Source: DAIMFL01 sp964372215
GTDB taxonomy: Bacteria; Pseudomonadota; Alphaproteobacteria; Dongiales; Dongiaceae
Direction of reading: 5' to 3'
Assembly (NCBI GenBank): GCA_964372215.1
Contig: CAYJQC010000021.1
Span: forward strand, 18,195 to 82,194
DNA: 64,000 nt
Shown here: positions 24,663-32,398 of the stretch, one piece after another
How the letters are laid out: the number at the start of each line of letters is the position of its first letter
Numbering within the stretch: position 1 is the first letter of the stretch
Notes under the pieces: model-generated
Told to the model about the DNA's origin: nothing
Seen by the model: the letters and a program-made list of their open reading frames with translations, nothing else
Databases searched by the model: none
Translations under genes and position numbers: made by a program

Positions 24663-26618
24663 CTACACGCCGGCGACAGTCATGCCCTCGACCAGGATGC
24701 TCGGGGCGTCGGTGCCGTGGCGGAACTCGAGATCGTTGGCCGGCGTCAGGTTCCGATACATGTCGATCAGGTTGCCGGCGACGGTCACTTCGCTCACGGG
24801 GTATGCGAGCCTGCCGTTCTCGATCCAGAACCCGGCGGCGCCGCGGCTGTAGTCGCCGGTGGTGCCGTTGATGCCGAAGCCCATGAGGTGGGTGACGTAG
24901 AAGCCGGTCTTGACCGACTCGATCAGTTCCTCGGGCGCCGCCACGCCCGGGGTCATGTAGAGGTTGGTGGGCGCCGGCGCCGGCGGCGACGAGGTGCCGC
25001 GCGAGGCGTGGCCGGTGCTCTTCAGGCCGAGCTGGCGGGCCGAGCGCAGGTCGAGGATCCAGGTGGTGAGCACGCCGTCCTCGACGATGTTGCGCGCCCG
25101 GTTGGCCAGTCCCTCGCCGTCGAACGGCTTCGAGCGCAGGCCGCGCCGGCGATGGGGGTCGTCGACCACCATGACGCCTTGCGGCAGCACGCGCTTGCCC
25201 AGCTTGTCCTTGAGGAAGCTGGTGCCGCGCGCGATGGCGTTGCCGCCGATCGCGCCGGCGAGATGGGCGACCAGGCTGCTGGCGACGCGCGGGTCATAGA
25301 TCACCGGCACCTTGGCGGTGGCGGCCTTGCGCGGCTTGAGCCGGGCCACCGCGCGCTCGCCGGCGCGGGCGCCGACCGCCGCCGGGCTGTCCAGATCGGC
25401 GCCGTAGACCGCGGTGGCATAGTCGTGGTCGCTCTCCATGCCCACGCCCTCGCCGGCGATCACCGAGGCGGAGACCGAGTGACGCGACACCGCATAGGAG
25501 CCGGCGAACCCGTTGCTGGCGACGAGCGTCACGGTCGAACGGCTCCAGCCGGCCTCGGCGCCCTCGGAATTGGTGACGCCGGCGACCGCCAGCGCCGCCG
25601 CCTCGCATTCCCGCGCCCGCTCCTTGATGGTTTCGGGCGACGGCTCGTCCGGGTCGACCGTGTCGAGGGCGGGCACGCTGCGCGCGATCTCGGACTTGTC
25701 GGCGAGGCCGCAATGGGGATCCTCCGGCACGCTGCGCGCCATGGCGACGGCGCGCTCCACCAGCTCGGCCAGGGCCCGCGGCGAGGTGTCGGTCGACGAC
25801 ACCACCGCCTGGCGCCGGCCGACCAGCACCCGCAGGCCGAGATCCGCGCTCTCGGCGCGTTCGAGCTTGTCCGGCTTGCCCAGGCGCTGGGCCATGGAGA
25901 TGGCGGCGGATTCCACGATCAGGGCGTCGGCGGCGTCGGCCCCGGCCGCCCGCGCCTTGGCCACCAGGTCGGCGACCAGGTCGAGCGCCGCCGATGCCGC
26001 CGGCACCGCGCGGGGCTTGGCGCCGGTCTTCGGCGCCGCCGCGATCGGCGAGGGCCGGGTCGACGGCCGTCCGGTCAGATGATGCGCGGTCTTGGCCGGC
26101 CGCGACGGCTTGCGCGGCGTCGGGCGCTGGCCCGGCAGGCGGCGCGACGCCGGCGTGCGGGCGGTCTTGGCGGCGGCCTTCTTGGTCGCGGGCTTCTTCA
26201 CGGCCGTCCGTTTCGCGGCGGCCTTCTTGCTGCCGGTGCGCGGCGCCGCCGCCCTGCGGCGGACGCTGCGCTTCGGGACGCCGCGCTTGGGCCCGCCGCG
26301 CTTCGCGGCCGGGCGCCTGGTGCCGCCGCGCCGGGCCGGGGCCTTCCGAGAGGATGCCTTGCGCTTGGCCGGCGCCTTCCGCGAAGCCGGCTTTCGCACG
26401 GGGGCCTTCTGCTTCCCGGGCGCCTTCTTCGCCGGGGCCTTGCGGGCCGGCGCCTTCCTTGCAGGTGCCTGCTTCGCGGGCGCCTTCTTGGCAGGCGCCT
26501 TCTTCGCGGGCGCCTTCTTGGCAGGCGCCTGCTTCCGCGCCGCCGGTTTCTTCACCGCCTTCTTCGCGATCTTCTTGGCGGCGGGCTTCCTGGCGGGCTT
26601 CTTCGGCTTGGCGGCCAT
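24663..26618 (-). CDS. pmbA: TldE/PmbA protein with histone H1-like N-terminal tail
   Basis: A 651-residue protein in two parts. Residues 1 to about 205 are almost only Lys, Ala, Pro and Arg with repeats of APAKK / APARK, like bacterial H1-type tails (AlgP, Hc1). Residues 208-651 form a complete TldE/PmbA protein, the non-catalytic partner of the TldD protease: VSSTDTSP, SDHDYATAVYGADL, NLYMTPG and GFGINGTTGDYSRGAAGFWIENG. It lacks the HExxxH zinc motif, as TldE does. Family members are about 450 residues, so the tail is a true addition. No stop separates the parts; an in-frame GTG at 26009 could give a tail-less form. TldD itself is at 59098. Confidence 0.9.
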   Translation of the reverse strand: MAAKPKKPARKPAAKKIAKKAVKKPAARKQAPAKKAPAKKAPAKKAPAKQAPARKAPARKAPAKKAPGKQKAPVRKPASRKAPAKRKASSRKAPARRGGTRRPAAKRGGPKRGVPKRSVRRRAAAPRTGSKKAAAKRTAVKKPATKKAAAKTARTPASRRLPGQRPTPRKPSRPAKTAHHLTGRPSTRPSPIAAAPKTGAKPRAVPAASAALDLVADLVAKARAAGADAADALIVESAAISMAQRLGKPDKLERAESADLGLRVLVGRRQAVVSSTDTSPRALAELVERAVAMARSVPEDPHCGLADKSEIARSVPALDTVDPDEPSPETIKERARECEAAALAVAGVTNSEGAEAGWSRSTVTLVASNGFAGSYAVSRHSVSASVIAGEGVGMESDHDYATAVYGADLDSPAAVGARAGERAVARLKPRKAATAKVPVIYDPRVASSLVAHLAGAIGGNAIARGTSFLKDKLGKRVLPQGVMVVDDPHRRRGLRSKPFDGEGLANRARNIVEDGVLTTWILDLRSARQLGLKSTGHASRGTSSPPAPAPTNLYMTPGVAAPEELIESVKTGFYVTHLMGFGINGTTGDYSRGAAGFWIENGRLAYPVSEVTVAGNLIDMYRNLTPANDLEFRHGTDAPSILVEGMTVAGV

Positions 26619-26658
26619 GACGCGACTCCGGATCTGGGCTGGTGCCCAGTGTTCTCGG

Positions 26659-27141
26659 TCACTCCAGCGCAAAACGCAACAGCGGGAGCAGCCGTCCGGG
26701 CTCGAGATCGGAGGCGCGCGCGCCGATCGGCAGCGCGCCCATGCGGCGGTAGAAGCCCTCGGCGTTCGGATCGGCGACGACGATGAGCGTGGCGTAGCCG
26801 AGGCCGCGCGCGGTCTCGACCGCGTGATGCCACAAGGCGGTGCCGACGCCGCTGCCGATCGCCCGCGGCTCCACGAACAGGTAGTCGAGGCCGATTCCGT
26901 CCGCCTCGTCCTCGAGGCCGTAGAACCCGAGGATGGCGCCGTCCGCCTCGGCGACGAAATGCGGCTGCCCGGCGATCGCTTCGGTCTTCACCTGCATGAC
27001 CAGGCGGCAGCGCGCGAGGAACGCCGCGTCGTAGCCCCACACCGCCTTGGAGCGCAGCGACAGATCGGTCAGCGCCGCCGCCTCCTCGGCGCGTGCGGCA
27101 CGGATGGTGAAGGTGGCGGCGTGCGGAAGACCCTCGTTCAT
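26659..27141 (-). CDS. GNAT N-acetyltransferase
   Basis: A 160-residue GNAT protein. FTIRAARAEEAAALTDLS starts the fold, LDYLFVEPRAIGSGVGTALWHHAVE is the acetyl-CoA loop, and DPNAEGFYRRMGALPIG ends it. The ATG at 27141 is chosen because the upstream residues are unlike protein. It lies 40 bases upstream of the TldE gene on the same strand. The acceptor substrate is unknown. Confidence 0.85.
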   Translation of the reverse strand: MNEGLPHAATFTIRAARAEEAAALTDLSLRSKAVWGYDAAFLARCRLVMQVKTEAIAGQPHFVAEADGAILGFYGLEDEADGIGLDYLFVEPRAIGSGVGTALWHHAVETARGLGYATLIVVADPNAEGFYRRMGALPIGARASDLEPGRLLPLLRFALE

Positions 27142-27194
27142 GGGCCTGTCGTATCGTGCGATGCGCGCATGGGCAAGCAATGCGGTCGCGTCTC

Positions 27195-27298
27195 TCCCCC
27201 CACCCTATCTCTCCCCCACAAGGGGGGGAGGGAACCTCATCGAGCCGTCGCAAGAATCCCCCTCCCCCTCGATGGGGGAGGGTCGGGGTGGGGGTGAA
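27195..27298. repeat. C/G-rich inverted intergenic repeat, copy 2
   Basis: The copy starts with cccccaccctatctctcccc and ends with gatgggggagggtcggggtg, forming complementary outer arms with inner G- and C-run hairpins. Its middle, with gagccgtcgcaagaatccc, matches the partial copy at 41910-41980. Confidence 0.8.
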
Positions 27299-27334
27299 GC
27301 CGTGCGGACGCGTGAGCGCCTAGCCCGCCGCCGC

Positions 27335-29026
27335 TCATGGCGCCGGCCCGATTTCCACGATGAGAATCGCGGCGCGCCCATTTGGATTGAGGTAAGTCAT
27401 TTCCCCGGCGGCAGCACGAAACACGGCGGCCCGCTGCTCCGCATTTGGCGATGTGTTGTGCGAAAATAGTACATCGCCCTGCATGACGACGTAGAGCCGC
27501 GGCAGATCGCCGGCCTGCCATGCCACGCGGCTGTGCAGGGCAAGGGGGCCGATGACCCGTGAAACACTTTCGAGCGGCAGCTCCGCCGGCACTACCGGTG
27601 TGGGTTGCGACGCCGGCTCCGGCTGAACCTGCGGGGCCGAGGCCCCGCCATCCGATTGAAAGTCTCCGCGCCGCCATGACCAGTAGTTCATCGAGTTGCG
27701 CGCGTCGGCGATCCGGGCACGGATCACGGTGGCCTGCGGATGATCGTCGAGCGCCTCGAGTTCGGCCAGCCGCTCGCGTCCGGCGGGGCCGAGGCGGAAC
27801 TGGAGATAGGCGAAATCGAAGAACTCGGGCGCCTCTAGCCCGTCGGCGACGCGGTGATACTGACTCCAGGCGCTGAGCCGGACCGGATCCAGCACCGGAC
27901 TGGTCAGAGCGATCAGCAGGAGGACCATCGCCGGGAGGGCCAAGCGATTGGTCTTGCCGACGCGATGAAGCCAAGGCCCGCGCCCCGGTATGACGGAAGC
28001 CGTGTAGCCGGCGGCGACCACGGCGGCAAACAGCACGAAGGCGATCAGAAGCACCCGGTCCGGCGTGAGTCCGTACTGTCTGATTCGCAGCGTGGTTCCA
28101 TAGGCCGCGAGGCCGACTGCCACGGCGACCATGAGTATCGCCGCCTCGACCAGCCGTTTCTGCCACGCCGCGTAGTCCTGGCTGCCGGATTGATAGACAC
28201 CGTTGATGAACATGGCCGAAGCGCCGGCAATGGCGAGCAACAGACCCGAGCCTCCCTGCCGCCAAACCGGCTCGAGGCCGGTGAAAGGCAGGGCGAGAAA
28301 AAAAGTGCTGCCGATCAGCACCGCGAACGGAAGAAGCCCGCGCGCGAGAACCGAGCAAAGCTTGAGAAGCCGGTCGAGAATTCCGCTCCGTTCGCGGGCT
28401 GCCAAGATGCCGAGCGTCCAGGCAATGGCACCGCCGAAGCAGGAGACTGCGGGGTTGCCGAGCAAACTTGTCGCCTCGGTCAGTTTGAGCAGATCGAACA
28501 GATCGCGCCAGAGCATGAGCAGCAGCAGAAAAATCCCCAGGCAGAGCAAGCCGATCAGCATGGCGAGAACGAGATCGGCCGCGCGATCGAACAGCCGCTC
28601 GTAGGCGGGGATGCGAAAACCTCCCACCACGACTCCGTGCAGCCACGGCAAGGCAATGAACAGCGCCGGAGTCAGCAGGAGAGCGGACGGGGCGACGTCG
28701 GCATCCTCCCAGGCCCCGCTCGTCCAGAAGTCGCACAGCCCCAGCAACAGCCCGGCAAGCACAGCCGCGGCCAGGCAGCGCACGCGGGCGGCGGGCGGGC
28801 GATCGCCACTTGGCCAGGTCGCCTGGATCACCAGTCCCGCCGCAAGGATGGAGAAGATGAGCGCGTCCTGCCAATCTGGCTGAGGATGTGGCAGTGATCT
28901 GCTGGCGCAGACGGTCGCGCCTTGCGCCAGGCCTGCCAGCAAGGGGACCCCGCGAAAGACCCAGAATTCTCGGCGAGGTCCGGATGCTGCCGTGCCAATC
29001 GGCAACGCGTCTTCCGTCGGCTGCAT
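27335..29026 (-). CDS. DUF4153 multi-pass membrane protein
   Basis: A 563-residue protein with about eleven hydrophobic segments in residues 25-390, then a soluble C-terminal part of about 170 residues with a Pro- and Gln-rich linker. FWTSGAWED, the LPFTGLEPVW motif and MFINGVYQSGSQDYAAWQKRLVEAA are DUF4153 features. Codon use is less GC-rich than that of the neighbours, and the gene is flanked on both sides by the same intergenic repeat family. Function unknown. Confidence 0.8.
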   Translation of the reverse strand: MQPTEDALPIGTAASGPRREFWVFRGVPLLAGLAQGATVCASRSLPHPQPDWQDALIFSILAAGLVIQATWPSGDRPPAARVRCLAAAVLAGLLLGLCDFWTSGAWEDADVAPSALLLTPALFIALPWLHGVVVGGFRIPAYERLFDRAADLVLAMLIGLLCLGIFLLLLMLWRDLFDLLKLTEATSLLGNPAVSCFGGAIAWTLGILAARERSGILDRLLKLCSVLARGLLPFAVLIGSTFFLALPFTGLEPVWRQGGSGLLLAIAGASAMFINGVYQSGSQDYAAWQKRLVEAAILMVAVAVGLAAYGTTLRIRQYGLTPDRVLLIAFVLFAAVVAAGYTASVIPGRGPWLHRVGKTNRLALPAMVLLLIALTSPVLDPVRLSAWSQYHRVADGLEAPEFFDFAYLQFRLGPAGRERLAELEALDDHPQATVIRARIADARNSMNYWSWRRGDFQSDGGASAPQVQPEPASQPTPVVPAELPLESVSRVIGPLALHSRVAWQAGDLPRLYVVMQGDVLFSHNTSPNAEQRAAVFRAAAGEMTYLNPNGRAAILIVEIGPAP

Positions 29027-29157
29027 GAATTCCCCCTACTGCAGATGCGGCGCCATCGTAGACATCGCATCATGGCCATTCCGGGGCGAAGGCGAGGTTA
29101 TGTCTGGGCGTTCAACCGACGGCGGTGCCGAAGGGCGCGATGACGTAGGCAGAAGGG

Positions 29158-29257
29158 TCACCCCCACCCCGACCCTCCCCCATCGAGGGGGAGGGGGTTT
29201 GTGTCGACGCGCTCGATCATATTTCCTCGACCCTTGGGAGGGTCGGGGTGGGGGCGA
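29158..29257. repeat. C/G-rich inverted intergenic repeat, copy 3
   Basis: The copy runs from cccccaccccgaccctcccc to gggagggtcggggtgggggc with complementary ends. With copy 2 it brackets the DUF4153 gene. Confidence 0.8.
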
Positions 29258-29281
29258 AGTCGCGCGAATGGCGACGGAAAG

Positions 29282-31048
29282 CTAGCCCGCCGCCGCGCCG
29301 GTCTTGATCCGGTTGGCCGCGCTGGTGACCGCGCGCAGGGACGCGGTGACGATGTTCGCGTGCATGCCGGCGCCGAACAGGGAACGGCCGTCCGCCGTCT
29401 TCACCTCGACATAGGCGATGGCGGTGGCGTCGGCGCCGTGGCTGACCGCGTGCTCACTGTAGTCGACGACCCGCATCTCGACCCCGGCCTCGCGCGCCAG
29501 CGCGTCGACATAGGCGGCGATCGGGCCGTTGCCGCCGCCATGGAGCTCGCGCGCCGTGCCGTCGACCTTCACGGTCGCGGTCAAGTTGCGCTGCTCGCTG
29601 GCATGGGTGTCGGGCACGGTCCGGTGGTCGACGAACTCGAACGGGCCCGGCGCCTTCAGATAGCTACGCTCGAACGCGTTCCAGATGTCGCGGCTCGACA
29701 GCTCCTTGCCGCTGACATCGGCGATCTCCTGCACCACCTGGCTGAACTCGATCTGCAGCCGGCGCGGCAGCACGACGCCGTAATCGGCCTCCAGCAGGTA
29801 GGCGACGCCGCCCTTGCCGGACTGGCTGTTCACCCGGATCACCGCCTGGTAGTCGCGGCCGACATCCCGGGGGTCGATCGGCAGGTACGGCACTTCCCAC
29901 AGCCCGCTGTTGCTGCGCTTCATCGCCGCCAGGCCCTTCTTGATCGCGTCCTGGTGCGAGCCGGAGAACGCGGTGAAGACGAGGTCGCCGGCATAGGGGT
30001 GGCGCGGATGAACGGGGAGCTGGTTGCAGTACTCGGCCACCTGGCGCAGCTCGTCGATGTCCGAGAAGTCGAGCTCGGGCGCGACCCCTTGGGTGAACAG
30101 GTTCAATCCCAGGGTCACGATGTCGACATTGCCGGTGCGCTCGCCATTGCCGAACAATGTCCCCTCGATGCGGTCGGCGCCGGCCATGACGCCGAGCTCC
30201 GCCGCCGCCACGCCGGTGCCGCGGTCGTTATGGGGATGCAGGCTCACGACGATCGAGTCGCGATTCCTGATGTTGCGGCAGAACCACTCGATCTGGTCGG
30301 CATAGATGTTGGCGGTCGACATCTCGACGGTGGCCGGCAGGTTGAAGATCGCCTTCTTTTCCGGTGTCGGCTGCCAGACCTCCATCACCGCCTCGCAGAT
30401 CGCGACCGCGAACGCCATCTCGGTGCCGGTGAAGCTCTCGGGGCTGTACTGGTAGACGATCTCGGTCTCCGGGACGCTCGCCTCCAGCTCCTTGCACAGC
30501 ATCGCGCCCGACACCGCGATGTCGACGATGCCGGCCTGGTCGAGGCCGAACACCACGCGGCGCTGCAATTCGGAGGTCGAGTTGTAGAGATGCACGATGG
30601 CGCGCCTGGCACCCTTGATCGCCTCGTAGGTGCGGCGGATCAGGTGCTCGCGCGACTGGGTCAGCACCTGGATGGTGACGTCGTCGGGGATCAGGTCGTT
30701 CTCGATGATCTCGTGCACGAAGTCGAAATCGGTCTGGGACGCGGCGGGGAAACCGACCTCGATCTCCTTGAAGCCCATTTTGACCAGCGTGTCGAACATG
30801 CGCCGCTTGCGCTCCGGCCCCATCGGCTCGATCAGCGCCTGGTTGCCGTCGCGCAAGTCGACCGAGCACCAGACGGGTGCGTGCGTGATGGTGCGGCCCG
30901 GCCATTGCCGGTCGGGGAGCGCGATCGGCGCGAACGCGCGGTACTTGTCGCCGGGGACGAAGCCGGCCGCGCCGCCAGGTCGGGCGTCGTCCGTGTCGGT
31001 CGCGCCGGCGGATCGGGTCGATACGGGAGGCTTCTGCTGAACGTTCAT
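29282..31048 (-). CDS. leuA: 2-isopropylmalate synthase LeuA (long, type 2)
   Basis: A 588-residue enzyme condensing acetyl-CoA with 2-ketoisovalerate, the first step of leucine synthesis. The TIM barrel has CSVDLRDGNQALIEPM near residue 60, and the metal-binding HPHNDRGTGVAAAELG; the GNGERTGNVD loop follows. Downstream lies the linker and a C-terminal regulatory domain (about 450-588) for leucine feedback. Length and the extended N terminus fit the actinobacterial/fungal-like LeuA2 form. The gene is preceded by a 320-base leader with a short leucine-containing peptide, suggesting attenuation control. Confidence 0.96.
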   Translation of the reverse strand: MNVQQKPPVSTRSAGATDTDDARPGGAAGFVPGDKYRAFAPIALPDRQWPGRTITHAPVWCSVDLRDGNQALIEPMGPERKRRMFDTLVKMGFKEIEVGFPAASQTDFDFVHEIIENDLIPDDVTIQVLTQSREHLIRRTYEAIKGARRAIVHLYNSTSELQRRVVFGLDQAGIVDIAVSGAMLCKELEASVPETEIVYQYSPESFTGTEMAFAVAICEAVMEVWQPTPEKKAIFNLPATVEMSTANIYADQIEWFCRNIRNRDSIVVSLHPHNDRGTGVAAAELGVMAGADRIEGTLFGNGERTGNVDIVTLGLNLFTQGVAPELDFSDIDELRQVAEYCNQLPVHPRHPYAGDLVFTAFSGSHQDAIKKGLAAMKRSNSGLWEVPYLPIDPRDVGRDYQAVIRVNSQSGKGGVAYLLEADYGVVLPRRLQIEFSQVVQEIADVSGKELSSRDIWNAFERSYLKAPGPFEFVDHRTVPDTHASEQRNLTATVKVDGTARELHGGGNGPIAAYVDALAREAGVEMRVVDYSEHAVSHGADATAIAYVEVKTADGRSLFGAGMHANIVTASLRAVTSAANRIKTGAAAG

Positions 31049-31368
31049 GTTGCTGCTCTCTCTGCTCTCGGGGGCGCCGCACGGGGGCGCCGATATCTGA
31101 AATCGCGGACTTGGGGCGGGTGGCGTCGCCAGGCGAGCCGGCCGCCGGGCGGCCGAAACGGGTCAGGCCCGGCCGCCGCTGGTAAGTCGCGCGAGCAGGA
31201 GGAGCAGGGACGCGGTCAGGCCGGCCGGAACGGCGGCCAGGGAAGGGCACACGGAACAGTCGAAAACGGTGGAACTACAGTGGGATGACATGACGGGACC
31301 GGCTGTCGGACAGAACCCTTGGAAGCAACGCGGGCCGCAGGAATGCGGGCCCCTCGGCCGGCGTCCGT
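31049..31368 (-). promoter_or_regulatory. leuA 5' leader with hairpins (probable attenuator)
   Basis: The region between leader peptide and leuA holds a 9-bp perfect hairpin (arms 31358-31366 and 31372-31380) whose loop contains the leader stop codon, and a second hairpin at 31332-31352 (GGGCCGCA pairing with TGCGGGCCC). Alternating hairpins after a leucine-coding peptide fit ribosome-mediated attenuation. No clear U run follows the second hairpin, so an intrinsic terminator is not proven. Confidence 0.5.
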
Positions 31369-31425
31369 CTAGGACGCCGGGCGGCTAAGTCGCAGGGTCA
31401 GAGGCCGTGCCGTGGCGGTGGTCAT
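31369..31425 (-). CDS. Predicted leucine leader peptide
   Basis: An 18-residue ORF reading MTTATARPLTLRLSRPAS with three leucine codons close together (CTG, CTG, CTT). It has no Shine-Dalgarno; a plausible promoter places the transcription start at or next to the A of its ATG, so it would be leaderless, like the trpL peptide of Sinorhizobium. Its stop lies in a hairpin loop. It lies about 320 bases upstream of leuA. Confidence 0.6.
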   Translation of the reverse strand: MTTATARPLTLRLSRPAS

Positions 31426-31460
31426 GGGGGGAAGGTAGGGAAAGCAGGGGGCGGGGTCAA
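31426..31460 (-). promoter_or_regulatory. Predicted sigma70 promoter for the leuA leader
   Basis: On the minus strand TTGACC (31455-31460) and TACCTT (31432-31437) are separated by exactly 17 bases, and six bases separate the -10 from the leader-peptide ATG at 31425. Confidence 0.6.
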
Positions 31461-31540
31461 GGAGAGCACGAATTTCGCGGCCCTGCCGCCGCGCCTTCCC
31501 AACCGCGCTCTTGGCGACCGAAGCTGGCTACGCGCACGCC

Positions 31541-31819
31541 CTACTGGGCCGCTACCCGCTCGCAGAAGCCGGCGTCGAGGCAGGCGAAGACGACGGCGCA
31601 GGTGGTCTGGATGCCGTCGAGGATGCAGGTGCAGGTGCCGAGGCGCGCGCATTCCGCGCCAAGCCCCCGGGCGGTTTGCCGGAACACCTCGGACGAGGTG
31701 GAGACATTGGTGCCGGAAGGCGGTACGGGGTTGTCACCCTTCGGCTCGCAGCCCGCGACGGACAGGCTGCAGGCGAACAGCGCGGCAAGCATGGGAAATC
31801 CGGTTCCGGTCCGCGTCAT
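31541..31819 (-). CDS. Small cysteine-containing lipoprotein
   Basis: A 92-residue protein. The N terminus ends in LAALFACSLSVAGC, a good lipobox, so the mature protein would start at that Cys. The rest has a Pro/Ser/Thr linker and a C-terminal part with five further Cys (GAECARLGTCTCILDGIQTTCAVVFACLD and GFCE), likely disulfide-bonded in the periplasm. A GGAGGGG binding site precedes the ATG at 31819. No family recognised. Confidence 0.75.
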   Translation of the reverse strand: MTRTGTGFPMLAALFACSLSVAGCEPKGDNPVPPSGTNVSTSSEVFRQTARGLGAECARLGTCTCILDGIQTTCAVVFACLDAGFCERVAAQ

Positions 31820-32045
31820 GATGAGCCCCCTCCGTTGAGATGGTGGACACTCGCATTGCTGCGGGGCAATCGCTCGGCTCGACCGGCCGCCGGCCGATGA
31901 TGCGCGGCGGCATCCGCCCAAAGTCAGCTCGCCCTGGGTCAGATCGGGACGCGTCTCAGGCCGGATCGCGGCGGCGAGGTGGCGATCGCAGCCGCATGAT
32001 GGTCGGAATCCGCGGGTCCGCTTCGTGTCATCGGCATGTCAAGGC
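31820..32045. other. Intergenic region without a clear feature
   Basis: No gene, repeat or terminator could be supported. Open frames here have the Arg/Pro/Ala-rich composition of noncoding GC-rich DNA. Confidence 0.4.
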
Positions 32046-32258
32046 TCATGCCCGAGACGAGGGGACGCCTGCCTTTCTCAGCTTCTCCGGCATCAGCACC
32101 TTGCGGCATTCGCCGTCGAGGAAAATCCCGAGAAGGCTCTCCCGCCGCTTCTGCAGCGCCTCGAACTGGGCCAACCTCTCGGCGATGCTGGCGGCGGCGT
32201 CCTGCCGGTGCCGCGCGCGACAATGGTCCTCCCGGAGCGTCGCTGTCGCCTGCGCCAC
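32046..32258 (-). CDS. Possible small protein downstream of the HAL-like gene
   Basis: From a GTG at 32258 the frame gives 70 residues with a protein-like helical composition, including SIAERLAQFEALQKRRE and GIFLDGECRKVLMPEKLRK. There is only a weak AGG before the start, and the frame is open further upstream. It could be a short gene or a gene remnant. No family recognised. Confidence 0.3.
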   Translation of the reverse strand: MAQATATLREDHCRARHRQDAAASIAERLAQFEALQKRRESLLGIFLDGECRKVLMPEKLRKAGVPSSRA

Positions 32259-32398
32259 GCGCGCAGCCTGGCATCGATGACGGACCGGGAAAACTCTGCG
32301 GTCGACCCTGCGTCGCGCCGGTTCAGCGCGCGAGGTCGCGCCGCACCAGGTCCTGGAACGCGGCGGCATGGCTTTCCATGATGGCGGAGCGCCGCGCC

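Noticed and set aside
26161..26618. CRISPR-like or satellite DNA from the regular repeats in the H1-like tail
   Set aside because: The periodicity is that of codons for APAKK/APARK units with varied synonymous codons, so it is protein repeat, not a DNA array.
31939..32274. A 111-codon minus-strand ORF downstream of the HAL-like gene
   Set aside because: Low-complexity Arg/Ala/Gly composition; another frame over the same DNA looks more like protein, and that one was listed with low confidence.
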